Assembly: GCF_037040815.1 (NCBI RefSeq)
Contig: NZ_CP146232.1
Coordinates: 186,001 to 250,000 of the forward strand
Source: Pararoseomonas sp. SCSIO 73927
Lineage (GTDB): Bacteria; Pseudomonadota; Alphaproteobacteria; Acetobacterales; Acetobacteraceae
Direction: 5' to 3'
Length of the DNA: 64,000 nt
Position 1 is the stretch's first letter, and each line of letters opens with the position of its first letter. Below the pieces are notes generated by a model, which was not told where the DNA came from, ran no database searches, and was given only the letters and a program-made list of their open reading frames with translations. The translations under genes and the position numbers were made by a program. Shown one piece after another: positions 18,321 through 28,865 of this stretch.

Positions 18321-18381
18321 CACGCGAGCATTCCCGGACTGCCGGGGCGAGGCCGTTGCTCCCGGCGAGGAGGCGAAGCGC

Positions 18382-19380
18382 ATGGCGGACACGACCTCTC
18401 TCCCCGTGATCGATATTTCCGGTCTGAGCGGGACCTCGGCAGGCTCAGCAAGCGGCGTGCCGCCCCGCGACATCGGACGGGTGGCGGAGGCGATCCGCGC
18501 GGCCTGCACGGGGCCGGGCTTCTTCTACGTCTCCGGGCACGGCGTGCCCGAGGCGGTGATCGCGGAGGCGGTCCGCGCCGCGCGGGACTTCTTCCACCTG
18601 CCGGCGGAGGTGAAGGCGGGGGTGAAGGCGAATGCCCGCCACCGAGGCTGGCACGCGATGGGCGGCGCGCTGATGGAGGGCGCGAAGCACTCCGACCGGA
18701 AGGAGTTCTTCTCCATGGGGTTGGAGCTGCCGGAGGACGATCCCGCGGTTCTGGCGGGGGAGGCCCTGCGCGGGCCGAACCAGTGGCCGGACTTCGCGCC
18801 GGCGCTGCGCCCGGCGATGGGCGCCTACTACGACGCGATGTTCGGCCTCGGCGGGCGGCTGCTGCGCGCGGTGGCGGTGAGCCTGGGGCTGGAGGAAGGG
18901 TTCTTCGCGCCCTGCTACCGCAAGCCGCTGCAGCGCACCCAGGCCATCTTCTACCCGCCCCAGTCCGTGGGCGCGGAGGAGGAGATCTACGGCGTGGCGC
19001 CGCACACGGATTTCGGGTGCATCACCCTGCTGTGGCAGGACAGCAATGGCGGGCTGCAGGTGCGGGAGCGGCAGGGCGGCAGCTGGATCGATGCCCCTCC
19101 CCTGCCCGGCACGCTGGTGGTGAATGTGGGCGACCTGCTGGGGCGCTGGAGCAACGACCGCTTCGCCTCCACCCCGCACCGCGTGGTGAACCGCAGCGGG
19201 CGGGAGCGCATGTCGATCGCGACCTTCCACGACCCGGACTTCGGCGTGGTGATCGACCCGCGCGAGCTGGGCACGCCGGCCGAGGAGGCGCGCTACGAGC
19301 CGATCACGGCGGGGCGGCACATCCTGAACCGCTTCGATCAGGCCTTCGGGTACCGCAAGACGCTCGCGGCCGCGCCCTGA
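18382..19380 (+). CDS. isopenicillin N synthase-like 2-oxoglutarate/Fe(II) oxygenase
   Basis: A 332-residue non-heme iron enzyme. The N-terminal DIOX_N part has PVIDISGL and GFFYVSGHGVP. The iron triad is His208 and Asp210 (APHTDFG) with His266 (TPHRVVN), and Arg276 in RMS is the 2-oxoglutarate-binding residue. It is the first gene of the unit that continues with hutC, hutU, hutH, hutI and fdhD, overlapping hutC by one base (TGATG). Its placement suggests action on histidine, urocanate or a derivative, but the substrate is unknown. It is not a canonical hut gene. Confidence 0.85.
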   Translation: MADTTSLPVIDISGLSGTSAGSASGVPPRDIGRVAEAIRAACTGPGFFYVSGHGVPEAVIAEAVRAARDFFHLPAEVKAGVKANARHRGWHAMGGALMEGAKHSDRKEFFSMGLELPEDDPAVLAGEALRGPNQWPDFAPALRPAMGAYYDAMFGLGGRLLRAVAVSLGLEEGFFAPCYRKPLQRTQAIFYPPQSVGAEEEIYGVAPHTDFGCITLLWQDSNGGLQVRERQGGSWIDAPPLPGTLVVNVGDLLGRWSNDRFASTPHRVVNRSGRERMSIATFHDPDFGVVIDPRELGTPAEEARYEPITAGRHILNRFDQAFGYRKTLAAAP

Positions 19381-20126
19381 TGCCGGATGGCGGCGCGCCG
19401 AAGCCGCGCTACGAGGCGGTGAAGGACTTCGTGCGGGACCGCATCGCCTCCGGCGAGTGGGGCGTGAACGCGCGCATTCCCAGCGAGAACGAGCTGGGGC
19501 CGATGCTCGGGGTGTCCCGCATCACGGTGAACCGCGCCTTCATGGAGCTGGCGCGGGAGGGGCGGCTGCGGAAGGTGCCGGGCGTCGGGACCTTCGTCGC
19601 TGAGGGGAAGCCGCGCACGGGGCTCAGCAGCATCGAGAGCATCGCGGAGGAGATCCGCGGGCGCGGGATGGAGTGGAGCTGCGAGGTCCTGGCGCTCGGC
19701 ACGGCCTCCATGACCGAGGAGGCGGCGGACGCGCTGGGGCTGCCGCGCGGCGGGCGGGTTCCCGCCTCCATGGTCCTGCACAAGGGCGACGGGCTGCCGA
19801 TCCAGCTGGAGGAGCGGTTCATCCGGCCGGACTACGCGCCGGGCTACGAGGCGCAGGATTTCTCCGGGCGCACGACCTACGACTTCCTTCGGGAGGTAGG
19901 CGCGGTGGAGGAGATGGAGCAGGCCGTGACGGCGGTGCTGCCCCCTTCCTCCATCGCGCGGCTGCTGGAGGTGGGGTCGCGCGATCCCTGCCTGGTGATC
20001 CGCCGCCGCACCTTCCTCCGTGGCGAGGCCACGACCTTCTCCCGCCTGACCCAACCCGCCAGCCGCTTCGAGCTCTCCGGCCGCTACCGGATGCAGGACG
20101 GGCCGGGCGGGCATTTTTCGTTTTGA
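19380..20126 (+). CDS. hutC: histidine utilisation repressor, GntR/HutC family
   Basis: A 248-residue regulator. It has an N-terminal GntR winged helix ([19 protein letters not shown] to [13 protein letters not shown], about 8-75) and a UTRA ligand-binding domain with [27 protein letters not shown] and [13 protein letters not shown] near the end, characteristic of HutC, which senses urocanate. It starts at TGATG, overlapping the oxygenase gene. It probably represses this operon and perhaps the divergent transporter. Confidence 0.92.
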   Translation: MPDGGAPKPRYEAVKDFVRDRIASGEWGVNARIPSENELGPMLGVSRITVNRAFMELAREGRLRKVPGVGTFVAEGKPRTGLSSIESIAEEIRGRGMEWSCEVLALGTASMTEEAADALGLPRGGRVPASMVLHKGDGLPIQLEERFIRPDYAPGYEAQDFSGRTTYDFLREVGAVEEMEQAVTAVLPPSSIARLLEVGSRDPCLVIRRRTFLRGEATTFSRLTQPASRFELSGRYRMQDGPGGHFSF

Positions 20127-20134
20127 GGATTTCG

Positions 20135-21805
20135 ATGACCGACAATCCCCGCCTTCGTAACGCCCCCGCCATCCGGGCGCCGCGCGGTATGGAGCTTTCC
20201 GCGAAGCACTGGGTGACGGAAGCTCCGCTGCGGATGCTGATGAACAACCTGGACGACGAGGTGGCGGAGAATCCCGGCTCGCTCGTCGTCTATGGCGGCA
20301 TCGGGCGGGCGGCGCGGGACTGGCGCAGCTACGAGATGATCTGCGACGTGCTGCGGCGGCTGGAGGACACGCAGACCCTGCTGGTGCAGTCCGGCAAGCC
20401 GGTGGGCGTGTTCGAGACGCATGCGGACGCGCCGCGCGTGCTGATCGCCAACTCCAACATCGTGCCGGCCTGGGCGAACTGGGAAAAGTTCAACGAACTC
20501 GATCGGGCCGGGCTGATGATGTACGGCCAGATGACGGCGGGGTCCTGGATCTACATCGGGTCCCAGGGGATCGTGCAGGGCACCTACGAGACCTTCGCCG
20601 AGGCCGGGCGGCAGCACTTCGGCGGCGATCTCTCCGGCCGCTGGATCCTGACGGGCGGGCTGGGCGGCATGGGCGGGGCGCAGCCGCTGGCGGGGGTGTT
20701 CGCCGGGGCGAGCGTGCTGGCGGTGGAGTGCCAGCCCAGCAGCATCGAGAAGCGGCTGCAGACGCGGTATCTGGACCATGCAACGGCGGATATCGACAAG
20801 GCGCTGGCGATGGTCTTCGGCGCTTGCATCGAGAAGAAGCCGATCAGCGTCGGGCTGCTGGGCAATGCGGCGGAGGTCTTCCCGGAGCTGGTGCGGCGCG
20901 GCGTGGTGCCGGACATCGTGACGGACCAGACGAGCGCGCACGATCCCTCCAACGGCTACCTGCCGGCGGGCTGGACGCTGGCGGATTGGATGGCGAAGCG
21001 GGAGAGCGATCCCGCCGCCGTGGCCGCCGCGGCGAAGCGCAGCATGGTGGCGCATGTGCAGGCGATGCTGGACCTGAAGAGGATGGGGTCCGTCGTCATG
21101 GATTACGGCAACAACATCCGGCAGATGGCGAAGGACGAGGGGCTGGCGGAGGCCTTCGACTTCCCGGGCTTCGTGCCGGCCTATATCCGGCCGCTCTTCT
21201 GCAAGGGGATCGGGCCCTTCCGCTGGGCCGCGCTGTCCGGTGATCCCGAGGACATCCGCAAGACGGACGCGAAGGTGCGGGAGCTGATCGACGATCCGCA
21301 CCTGCACCGCTGGCTGGATATGGCGCAGAAGCGCATCGCCTTCCAGGGCCTGCCGGCGCGCATCTGCTGGGTGGGGCTGGGCGACCGGCACCGGCTGGGC
21401 CTGGCCTTCAACGAGATGGTGGCGCGGGGCGAGATCGGGCCGGTGGTGATCGGGCGCGATCACCTGGACAGCGGCTCCGTCGCCTCGCCGAACCGGGAGA
21501 CGGAGGCGATGCGGGACGGATCGGACGCTGTCTCCGACTGGCCTCTGCTGAACGCACTGCTGAACACGGCCTCCGGCGCCACCTGGGTCTCGCTGCACCA
21601 CGGTGGCGGCGTAGGGATGGGGTATTCTCAGCACGCGGGCATGGTGATCGTGGCGGACGGCACGCCGGATGCGGCACGCCGCCTGAAGCGGGTGCTGTGG
21701 AACGATCCGGCGACGGGCGTGATGCGCCACGCCGATGCGGGCTACGATTTGGCGAAGGACTCGGCGCGCGAGAAGGGGCTGGACCTGCCGATGGTGAACC
21801 TCTGA
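20135..21805 (+). CDS. hutU: urocanate hydratase
   Basis: A 556-residue cytoplasmic enzyme that converts urocanate to imidazolone propionate using tightly bound NAD as electrophile. The family NAD-binding segment [15 protein letters not shown] (about 173-187) is intact, along with [12 protein letters not shown] near the N-terminus and the late motif [15 protein letters not shown]. Its length matches the family (about 555). Its start has TGAGGA upstream, 8 bp after hutC. It overlaps hutH by ATGA-type coupling (TGATG). Confidence 0.97.
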   Translation: MTDNPRLRNAPAIRAPRGMELSAKHWVTEAPLRMLMNNLDDEVAENPGSLVVYGGIGRAARDWRSYEMICDVLRRLEDTQTLLVQSGKPVGVFETHADAPRVLIANSNIVPAWANWEKFNELDRAGLMMYGQMTAGSWIYIGSQGIVQGTYETFAEAGRQHFGGDLSGRWILTGGLGGMGGAQPLAGVFAGASVLAVECQPSSIEKRLQTRYLDHATADIDKALAMVFGACIEKKPISVGLLGNAAEVFPELVRRGVVPDIVTDQTSAHDPSNGYLPAGWTLADWMAKRESDPAAVAAAAKRSMVAHVQAMLDLKRMGSVVMDYGNNIRQMAKDEGLAEAFDFPGFVPAYIRPLFCKGIGPFRWAALSGDPEDIRKTDAKVRELIDDPHLHRWLDMAQKRIAFQGLPARICWVGLGDRHRLGLAFNEMVARGEIGPVVIGRDHLDSGSVASPNRETEAMRDGSDAVSDWPLLNALLNTASGATWVSLHHGGGVGMGYSQHAGMVIVADGTPDAARRLKRVLWNDPATGVMRHADAGYDLAKDSAREKGLDLPMVNL

Positions 21806-23283
21806 TGGCCGGGCTTGCTGAACTGCGCGCGGTGATGGCGGGCGGGGCGCTGGCCCTGCCCGAGGGCTGGCGCGAGGCGGTGCGGACCAGCCATTCGGCG
21901 CTGGCGGCGCGGCTCTCGGCCGGTGAGGTGATGTACGGCGTGAACACCGGCTTCGGGAAGCTGGCGGGCACGCGCATCCCGCCGGACGCACTGGTGGACC
22001 TGCAGCTGAACCTGATCCGCAGCCACGCTTCCGGCGTGGGGGAGCCGCTGCCGCGCCATGTGGTGCGGCTGGTGCTGGCGCTGAAGGCGCTCTCGCTCTC
22101 CCGCGGCGCCTCCGCGGTGCGGGAGGAGACGGTGGAAATGCTGCTGCGCCTGCTGGAGGCCGATGTGCTGCCGGTGATCCCGGCGCGCGGGTCCGTCGGG
22201 GCCTCGGGCGATCTGGCACCGCTCGCGCACATGTCGATGCTACTGATCGGCGAGGGCGCGGCCACCGTGGACGGCGTGGCGCTGCCGGGGGCGGAGGTGC
22301 TGAAGGGGCTGGGGCTGAGGCCCCTGCCGCTTGGTCCGAAGGAAGGGCTGGCGCTGCTGAACGGCACGCAGGTCTCCACCGCGATCGCGCTGGTGGCATT
22401 GTTCAGGGCGCGGGACCTCTTCACCACGGGGCTGGTGGCGGGGGCGATGAGCACGGAGGGGGTTCGCGGATCGGACACGCCCTTCGACCCGCGCATCCAC
22501 GCGCTGCGCGGCCAGCCCGGGCAGATCCGGGCGGCGGCGGCGCTGCGCGGGCTGATGGCGGGCAGCGCGATCCGAGAGAGCCACCGCGCGGATGATCCCC
22601 GCGTGCAGGACCCCTACTCCATTCGCTGCCAGCCGCAGGTGATGGGGGCGTGCCTGGACGCGCTGGACCACGCCGCCGCCGTGCTGGAGCGGGAGGCGAA
22701 CGCGGTGACGGACAACCCTCTGGTAACGGCGGAGGGGGAGGTGCTGTCCGGCGGGAACTTTCACGCGGAGCCGGTGGCCTTCGCCGCGGATCACATCGCG
22801 CTGGCGCTGGCGGAGATCGGGGCGCTTTCCGAGCGTCGGATCGCGCTGCTGACTGATCCGGCGCTGTCGGGGCTGCCGGCCTTCCTGGTGCGGGAGGGCG
22901 GGCTGAATTCGGGCTTCATGATCGCGCAGGTGACGGCGGCGGCGCTGGCCAGTGAGCAGAAGGCGCTGGCGCACCCGCGCAGCGTGGACAGCCTGCCGAC
23001 TTCCGCCAACCAGGAGGACCATGTGAGCATGGCCACCGGCGCGGCTCTGCGGCTGGTGCCGATGTGCGACAACCTGCGGGACATCCTGGCCATCGAGCTT
23101 CTGGCCGCCTGCCAAGCGGTGGAGTTCCACCGGCCGCTGCGCTCATCGGAGCCGCTGGAGGATGCGCACGCGGCGGTGCGCGGCGTCGCGGCTGCCTGGG
23201 ACAAGGATCGCTTCATGGCGCCGGACATCGCGGCGGTGGCGGGGCTGGTTGATGCCGGGCGGTTTACCGGGCGTGCGCAGTAG
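21805..23283 (+). CDS. hutH: histidine ammonia-lyase
   Basis: A 492-residue enzyme that deaminates histidine to urocanate, the first step of histidine breakdown. The Ala-Ser-Gly triad (133-135) in [12 protein letters not shown], which cyclises to the MIO electrophile, is present, as is Tyr44 in YGVNTGFG. The C-terminal NQEDHVSM motif is also present. It overlaps the stop of hutU by one base and runs into hutI. Confidence 0.97.
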   Translation: MAGLAELRAVMAGGALALPEGWREAVRTSHSALAARLSAGEVMYGVNTGFGKLAGTRIPPDALVDLQLNLIRSHASGVGEPLPRHVVRLVLALKALSLSRGASAVREETVEMLLRLLEADVLPVIPARGSVGASGDLAPLAHMSMLLIGEGAATVDGVALPGAEVLKGLGLRPLPLGPKEGLALLNGTQVSTAIALVALFRARDLFTTGLVAGAMSTEGVRGSDTPFDPRIHALRGQPGQIRAAAALRGLMAGSAIRESHRADDPRVQDPYSIRCQPQVMGACLDALDHAAAVLEREANAVTDNPLVTAEGEVLSGGNFHAEPVAFAADHIALALAEIGALSERRIALLTDPALSGLPAFLVREGGLNSGFMIAQVTAAALASEQKALAHPRSVDSLPTSANQEDHVSMATGAALRLVPMCDNLRDILAIELLAACQAVEFHRPLRSSEPLEDAHAAVRGVAAAWDKDRFMAPDIAAVAGLVDAGRFTGRAQ

Positions 23284-24484
23284 CGTGGGGGCCGATTTCG
23301 ACCGCGTCTGGGTGAACGCCAACCTCTGCACCATGGCGGATGGGCTGGGCGCGGTGCGGGACGGCGCCGTGGCCGCGAGGGACGGGCGCATCGCTTGGGT
23401 GGGGCCGCGCGAGGCGCTGCCCGACAGCGATGCGGCGGTGACAGACTGCGAGGGGGCCTGGGTGCTGCCGGGGCTGGTGGACTGCCACACGCACCTCGTC
23501 TTCGGCGGCAACCGGGCGGGGGAGTTCCAGCGGCGGCTGGCGGGGGCGACCTACGAGGAGATCGCGCGGGAGGGGGGCGGCATCCTCTCCACCGTGCGCG
23601 CCACGCGGGCGGCGGATGAGGAGGCGCTGGTGGCGGCCGCCCTGCCCCGCCTGGACGGGCTTCTGGCCGAGGGCGTGACCACGGTGGAGGTGAAGTCCGG
23701 CTACGGGCTGGAGTTCGAGGCGGAGCGGCGGATGCTGCGCGCGGCCCGGGCGCTGGGGCGGGCGCGGAAGGTTTCGGTCGCGACCTCCTTCCTCGGCGCC
23801 CACGCGGTGCCGCCGGAATACAACGGGCGGCAGGGCAAGTACGCGGCGCTGGCGGCCGGGATGATCGCACCCCTGGCCGCCGAAGGGCTGGTGGACGCGG
23901 TGGATGCCTTCTGCGAGCGCATTGCCTTCACGCCGGAGGAGACGGAGACCGTGTTCGCGGCTGCACGGGCGCAGGGGCTGCCGGTGAAGCTGCACGCGGA
24001 CCAGTTGAGCGACCTGGGCGGGGCGGCGCTAGCGGCGCGGTTTGGGGCGCTGTCGGCGGACCATCTGGAGCACGCGTCGGCGCAGGGGCTGGCGGCCATG
24101 GCGGCGGCGGGGACGGTGGCGGTGCTGCTGCCCGGCGCAACCTACTTCATTCGGGAGGAGCGGCACCCGGATATCGCGGCCATGCGGGCGGCGGGCACGC
24201 GGATGGCGATCGCGACGGACATGAATCCCGGTTCCTCCCCGGCGCGGTCGCTGCTGCTGATGCTGAACATGGCCTGCACCCTCTACCGGATGACGGTGGA
24301 GGAGGCGCTGCTGGGCGTGACGCGCCACGCGGCGGCGGCGCTGGGCATGGCGGATCGCGGCGCGCTGGCGCCGGGGCTGCGCTGCGACCTGGCACTGTAC
24401 CGGATCGGGGCGTCGGAGGAGCTGTGCTACTGGATCGGCGGGAACCCCTGCGCCGGGCGCGTGGTGGCGGGGGTGGATGCCTGA
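23273..24484 (+). CDS. hutI: imidazolonepropionase
   Basis: A metal-dependent amidohydrolase of about 403 residues that opens 4-imidazolone-5-propionate to N-formiminoglutamate. The signature [16 protein letters not shown], the [12 protein letters not shown] segment, KLHADQLSD and the metal Asp in [11 protein letters not shown] are all present. The start is uncertain: GTG 23273, GTG 23285 and ATG 23252 are all in frame and none has a good ribosome site, so coupling to hutH is likely. No hutF or hutG follows, so the last steps must be encoded elsewhere. Confidence 0.93.
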   Translation: MRSSVGADFDRVWVNANLCTMADGLGAVRDGAVAARDGRIAWVGPREALPDSDAAVTDCEGAWVLPGLVDCHTHLVFGGNRAGEFQRRLAGATYEEIAREGGGILSTVRATRAADEEALVAAALPRLDGLLAEGVTTVEVKSGYGLEFEAERRMLRAARALGRARKVSVATSFLGAHAVPPEYNGRQGKYAALAAGMIAPLAAEGLVDAVDAFCERIAFTPEETETVFAAARAQGLPVKLHADQLSDLGGAALAARFGALSADHLEHASAQGLAAMAAAGTVAVLLPGATYFIREERHPDIAAMRAAGTRMAIATDMNPGSSPARSLLLMLNMACTLYRMTVEEALLGVTRHAAAALGMADRGALAPGLRCDLALYRIGASEELCYWIGGNPCAGRVVAGVDA

Positions 24485-24530
24485 CGGCGGGCGCCCGCCG
24501 CCCCATATGGCGGGCGGAGAGGAGAACCGG

Positions 24531-25364
24531 ATGCCCCTGCCCCCGACCAGCCGGCCGCCCGTCAGCAGATCGGTTGAGAGCCTGATCGTCGGCCATGATG
24601 GTGCTGCACGGCCCGGGCTGCGCGCGGTGCCGGAGGAGGTGCCAGTCAGCCTCGTCTACTCCTCCGTGCCTTTCGCGGTGATGATGTTGACGCCCTCGGA
24701 CCTGGAGGACTTCGCCTACGGGTTCAGCCTAACGGAGGGAATCGTCACCGGGGCGGAGGGCATCCGCGAGGTGGCGGTGGGGCAGGAGGCGCGCGGGCTG
24801 CGGCTGGACATCCGGCTGGCGCCCTCGGCGCTGACGCAGCACCTGGCGCGGCGGCGGTCGATTGCCGGGCGGACGGGGTGCGGGCTCTGCGGAATTGAGG
24901 AATTGGATCAGATGCCGCAGGCCGTGCGGCCGGAGGGGGCGGCGCCCGCCATCGACATGCCGGCCATCCGGCGGGCTCTGGCCGAGTTGGAGCAGAACCA
25001 GCCGCTGAACGACGCGACGCGGGCGGTGCACGCCGCCGCCTTCGCGGGGGCGGATGGGGCGCTGCGCGCGGTGCGCGAGGATGTCGGCCGGCACAATGCG
25101 CTGGACAAGCTGGCTGGCGCGCTGATGCGGGGCGGGGTGCGGGCGGCTGAAGGTTTCGTGATTGTCACCAGCCGCTGCTCCTTCGAGCTGGTGGAGAAGG
25201 CGGCCTCGATCGGGGCGCGGACCCTGGTGGCGATCTCCGCCCCCACGGCGCTGGCGCTGGACCGGGCACGGGCGCTGGACATGAACCTCGTGGCGGTGGC
25301 GCGGCGGGACACGGTGGCCGTGTTCCACGGCATGGAGCGGGTGCGGGACGGGGTGGCCGGGTAG
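24531..25364 (+). CDS. fdhD: formate dehydrogenase accessory sulfurtransferase FdhD
   Basis: A 277-residue protein that carries sulfur from IscS to the molybdenum cofactor of formate dehydrogenase. The paired cysteines of the family lie in TGCGLCG (Cys117 and Cys120), and the C-terminal motif VTSRCSFELVEKAASIG is present. The ATG follows GGAGAGGAGAA, which fixes the start. It lies 46 bp after hutI on the same strand. That link is suggestive, since the HutF-HutG branch of histidine breakdown releases formate. Confidence 0.93.
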   Translation: MPLPPTSRPPVSRSVESLIVGHDGAARPGLRAVPEEVPVSLVYSSVPFAVMMLTPSDLEDFAYGFSLTEGIVTGAEGIREVAVGQEARGLRLDIRLAPSALTQHLARRRSIAGRTGCGLCGIEELDQMPQAVRPEGAAPAIDMPAIRRALAELEQNQPLNDATRAVHAAAFAGADGALRAVREDVGRHNALDKLAGALMRGGVRAAEGFVIVTSRCSFELVEKAASIGARTLVAISAPTALALDRARALDMNLVAVARRDTVAVFHGMERVRDGVAG

Positions 25365-25450
25365 GGCGTCGCGGGGTTTTCACCGGGGATACGCTGGCCC
25401 CCCTTCCCTGCCCTCGCTAAACCTGCGGCGCTTCTCGCGAGGAGGACCGC

Positions 25451-26161
25451 ATGAAGATCACCTGGTTCGGGCATTCGGCCTATCGGTTCGAGATCGGCGG
25501 CGCCGTGGTGCTGGTCGATCCGTTCCTGACCGGCAATTCCACCTTCAAGGGCACGGTGGAAGAGGCCTCCAGGGGCTGCACCCACATCGCCCTCACCCAC
25601 GGCCACGGCGACCACATCGGCGACACGGCGGCGATCGCGAAGGCGACCGGGGCCAAGGTGATCGCGAACGCCGAGATCTGCGGCTACCTGAAGGGCAAGG
25701 GGGTCGAGAAGCTGGAGATGATGAACACCGGCGGCACGACCGACCAGGATGGGTTCAGCGTCTCCCTGACCATCGCCTTCCACTCCTCCTCCATGCCGGG
25801 GGAGAACGGGACGATCATCGACCTGGGCCTGCCGAACGGGGTGGTGATCACGCCCAAGGACCCGTCCGAGCCCGTGGTCTATCACATGGGCGACACGGAC
25901 GTGTTCTCCGACATGGCGCTGATCGCGGAGCTGTACCAGCCGAAGGTGGCGATCGTGCCGGTGGGCGACCGCTTCACCATGGGCGCGCGCGGCGCGGCGC
26001 TGGCGATGCGGCGCTTCCTGCCGGATGTGCCGGTGGTGATCCCCTGCCACTTCGGCACCTTCCCGATCATCGACAAGTCGGCCGACGCCTTCCTCGCCGC
26101 CATGGGCGAGGAGGCCGGGCGCGTGCGCGTGCCGGTGATCGGGGCAGCCTTCGAGGTGTGA
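25451..26161 (+). CDS. UPF0173 metal-dependent hydrolase, MBL fold
   Basis: A 236-residue metallo-beta-lactamase-fold protein of the YtkL/UPF0173 type. Its first strand MKITWFGHSAYRFE and the metal motif THGHGDH (49-55) are both diagnostic; later metal ligands lie in HMGDTDVF and CHFGTFP. Its substrate is not established for this subfamily. A GGAGG ribosome site precedes the ATG. It converges on the ABC transporter gene from the other side with only 4 bp between stops. Confidence 0.9.
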   Translation: MKITWFGHSAYRFEIGGAVVLVDPFLTGNSTFKGTVEEASRGCTHIALTHGHGDHIGDTAAIAKATGAKVIANAEICGYLKGKGVEKLEMMNTGGTTDQDGFSVSLTIAFHSSSMPGENGTIIDLGLPNGVVITPKDPSEPVVYHMGDTDVFSDMALIAELYQPKVAIVPVGDRFTMGARGAALAMRRFLPDVPVVIPCHFGTFPIIDKSADAFLAAMGEEAGRVRVPVIGAAFEV

Positions 26162-26165
26162 GGCC

Positions 26166-27233
26166 TCAGGCGGCCGGGATGAGGTGCCCGGCCGCCGGAT
26201 TCCAGGAGAGGGCGACCTGGCTGCCCTCCGAGATGCCCTGCGCGGCGAGGCCGGGCAGGCGGGCGCGGAGCGGGGTGCCGCCGGCGTCCCCGAGGATCAG
26301 GGCGCTGTCGCCGAAATGCACGATGGTCTCCACGGCCATGCGGCAGGTGTTGGGGGCGCCATCGGCGGCCAGGCCCAGCACCTCCGGGCGCAGCAGCAGG
26401 GTGGCAGCCTCGCCCGCGCGACGGCCGGGCTGGGCAGGGATGCGGACGGGGCCGATGCCGGCGATCTCGCCCGTGCCCTGGTTAGGATCGGTCAGCCGGA
26501 TGGGCAGCAGATTGCTGTCGCCGACGAAGCGGGCGACAAAGTCGTTCACGGGGCGGTCGTAGATCTCCAGCGGGGTGCCGGCCTGCTGGATACGCCCGCC
26601 CTCGAAGACCACGATGCGGTCGGACATGGCCATTGCCTCGGACTGGTCGTGCGTCACGAAGATGGTGGTGACGCCGAGGCTGCGCTGGATGCGCTTGATC
26701 TCGATCTGCAGGCTCTCGCGCAGATTCTTGTCCAGCGCGCCCAGGGGCTCGTCCAACAGCAGCAGGGCGGGATCGAAGACGAGGGCGCGGGCGAGGGCCA
26801 CGCGCTGCTGCTGGCCGCCGGACATCTCGCGCGGGTGGCGGTCCGCGAAGCGCTCCAGCCCGACGAGGGCGAGCATGTGGCGGGCCTTCTCCGCCGCCTG
26901 GACCTTCGGCATCTTCCGCATCTCCAGCGGGAACAGGATGTTTTGCAACGCCGTGCGGTGGGGGAAGAGCGCGTAGTTCTGGAAGACGATGCCGATGCCG
27001 CGCTGGTGGGGCGGCACGCGGGTGATGGAGGTGCCGTCCACGAGGATCTCGCCCTCGGTAGCGCCCTCGAACCCCGCGATGAGCATGAGGGTGGTCGTTT
27101 TGCCGGAGCCACTGGGGCCGAGGAAGGTGATGAACTCCCCCTTCCCCGCCGTCAGGTTCACGCCGTCCAGCGCGCGGCTGCGGCCGTCATAGCTCTTGGA
27201 GAGGTTGCGCAGTTCCAGATAGGGCTTGCTCAC
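26166..27233 (-). CDS. polyamine-type ABC transporter ATP-binding protein (PotA-like)
   Basis: A 355-residue ATPase of the PotA/FbpC class. The ATPase part (1-240) has GPSGSGKTT, LALVGLERFADRHPREMSGGQQQR, LLLLDEPLGALD and FVTHDQSEAM; the C-terminal part holds a TOBE domain (SNLLPIRL to NPAAGHLIPA). It starts with GTG over the stop codon of the permease gene. It is the last of a chain that begins at the IclR gene. Cargo is unknown; the label polyamine refers to family only. Confidence 0.88.
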   Translation of the reverse strand: MSKPYLELRNLSKSYDGRSRALDGVNLTAGKGEFITFLGPSGSGKTTTLMLIAGFEGATEGEILVDGTSITRVPPHQRGIGIVFQNYALFPHRTALQNILFPLEMRKMPKVQAAEKARHMLALVGLERFADRHPREMSGGQQQRVALARALVFDPALLLLDEPLGALDKNLRESLQIEIKRIQRSLGVTTIFVTHDQSEAMAMSDRIVVFEGGRIQQAGTPLEIYDRPVNDFVARFVGDSNLLPIRLTDPNQGTGEIAGIGPVRIPAQPGRRAGEAATLLLRPEVLGLAADGAPNTCRMAVETIVHFGDSALILGDAGGTPLRARLPGLAAQGISEGSQVALSWNPAAGHLIPAA

Positions 27234-28018
27234 GGGCGGGCTTCCGATCGGCGGCGCGACAGGGCGCGCCAGAGGACGGGCACGATCACCAGCGCGGCGA
27301 CGGCCAGGAACAGCAGGGTGGAGACGACGGCGATGACGGGATCCGCCTGGGTGCGGATGCTGTCGAACATGCGGCGCGGCAGGGTTTCCGTGTCGCGGCC
27401 GGAGATGAAGAGGGCGACCACCGTCTCGTCGAAGCTCTGCACGAAGGCAAACAGGGCGGCAGCAGCGAAGCCGGGCCAGAGCACGGGGAGCGTGACGTGG
27501 CGGAAGGTGGCGGCCGGGCTGGCGCCGAGGGAGAGGGCGGCCCGTTCCAGCGTGCGGTCGAAGCCCTTCAGGTTGGCCGAGAGGACGAGGAAGGCCATGG
27601 GCACGGAGAGTGCGGTGTGGGCGAGGATGATGCCGGGGAAGGTCTGCAGCAGGCGGACGTCGGCGAGGAAGGCGTAGTAGCCGATGGCCATGACGATGTG
27701 CGGCACGGCCAGCGGCAGCATCAGCAGCAGGTTCACCACGCCCTTGCCGGCGAAGCGGTGGCGCACCAGGGCGAAGGTGGCGGGGGTGACGAGCAGGACG
27801 GTGAGGACGGAGACGGCCAGCGCGATGCCGAGGCTGTTCAGCGTGGGCGTCGTCCAGCGGGCATCGTTGAAGTAGGCGCTGTAGTAGCCCGTCCACCAGC
27901 CCGGCGGCGGGAACTCCAGCGAGACGGCCGTGCTGAAGGACATGGGCACGACGATAAAGAGCGGCGCCGCCACGAAGGCGAGCACGAGGGCGCCGAGGAG
28001 GAGGAGGGCGAGGCGCAT
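27230..28018 (-). CDS. polyamine-type ABC transporter permease (PotC-like)
   Basis: A 262-residue inner-membrane permease with six helices. It shows the MetI-type EAA loop RAALSLGASPAATFRHVTLPVLWPG and the PotC-style opening MRLALLLLGALVLAFVAAPLFIVVPMSF. It overlaps the ATPase gene at 27230 and stands 4 bp after PotB. It pairs with the PotB-like permease to form the channel. Confidence 0.88.
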   Translation of the reverse strand: MRLALLLLGALVLAFVAAPLFIVVPMSFSTAVSLEFPPPGWWTGYYSAYFNDARWTTPTLNSLGIALAVSVLTVLLVTPATFALVRHRFAGKGVVNLLLMLPLAVPHIVMAIGYYAFLADVRLLQTFPGIILAHTALSVPMAFLVLSANLKGFDRTLERAALSLGASPAATFRHVTLPVLWPGFAAAALFAFVQSFDETVVALFISGRDTETLPRRMFDSIRTQADPVIAVVSTLLFLAVAALVIVPVLWRALSRRRSEARP

Positions 28019-28022
28019 CGGT

Positions 28023-28865
28023 TCAGCCCCAGAGCCGGTCGAGGCCGAAGCGGCGGTGGTAGAGGCCGAGGACCACGAGGGTGGAGGCGAGCAGCACCAC
28101 GGCCATGGCGGAGGCCTCGCCGAAAGCCAGGAACTCCTCCACCTGCTGGCCGATCACGCCGGCCACCATCTGCTCCCGCGGGGATCCCAGCAGAATGGGC
28201 GTGACGTAGAAGCCCAGGCAGAGAACGAAGACGAGGGTGAGGCCGTTGGCGATGCCCGGCGCGGCCAGGGGCAGCACGACATGGCGGATGACGCCGGCGG
28301 GCGTGGCGCCGAGGCTGGCGGCGGAGCGCGGGAGGGAGGGCTCGATCCGCTTGAGCACGCCGTAAAGGCTGAGGACCATGTAGGGCAGCAGGATGTGGGT
28401 CATCGCGACGGTCGAGCTGAAGCGGGTGAAGAGCAGCTCCGGCGAGGCGAAGCCCATCCACTCGACGAAGCGGGCAATCGGGCCGCGGTTCCCCAGCAGC
28501 ACCATCCAGGCATAGGTGCGGACGAGGAAGCTGGTCCAGAAGCTCATGGTCACCATCACCATCATGGCGGCGGCGAGCCCGGCCGGCGCGGCCGCCATGG
28601 CGTAGGCCAGCGGGAAGCCGAGGAGGAGGCAGCAGAGCGAGACGACCAGCGCGGTGAGGAAGGTCTCCAACAGCACGCGCAGGTGGAAGCCGTCCGTCGC
28701 GATGGCGACGTAGTGCTCCAACCCCCATTCGGGGTCGGAGACGCTCATCACGGCCACCTGCGCCAGCGGCACGAGGAAGAAGGCGGCGAGGAAGATCAGC
28801 AGCGGGGCGAGGAGCAGCCAGGGGCGCAGGCCGCCCCCGCCCGCCGCGGCGGTGGTGGCGCTCAA
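28023..28865 (-). CDS. polyamine-type ABC transporter permease (PotB-like)
   Basis: A 280-residue permease with six helices and an EAA loop reading RSAASLGATPAGVIRHVVLPLAAPG. The most likely start is TTG at 28865 within TTGA, overlapping the stop of the substrate-binding gene by 4 bp; no ATG or GTG keeps the first helix. The unusual start suggests that translation depends on coupling. Confidence 0.86.
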   Translation of the reverse strand: MSATTAAAGGGGLRPWLLLAPLLIFLAAFFLVPLAQVAVMSVSDPEWGLEHYVAIATDGFHLRVLLETFLTALVVSLCCLLLGFPLAYAMAAAPAGLAAAMMVMVTMSFWTSFLVRTYAWMVLLGNRGPIARFVEWMGFASPELLFTRFSSTVAMTHILLPYMVLSLYGVLKRIEPSLPRSAASLGATPAGVIRHVVLPLAAPGIANGLTLVFVLCLGFYVTPILLGSPREQMVAGVIGQQVEEFLAFGEASAMAVVLLASTLVVLGLYHRRFGLDRLWG

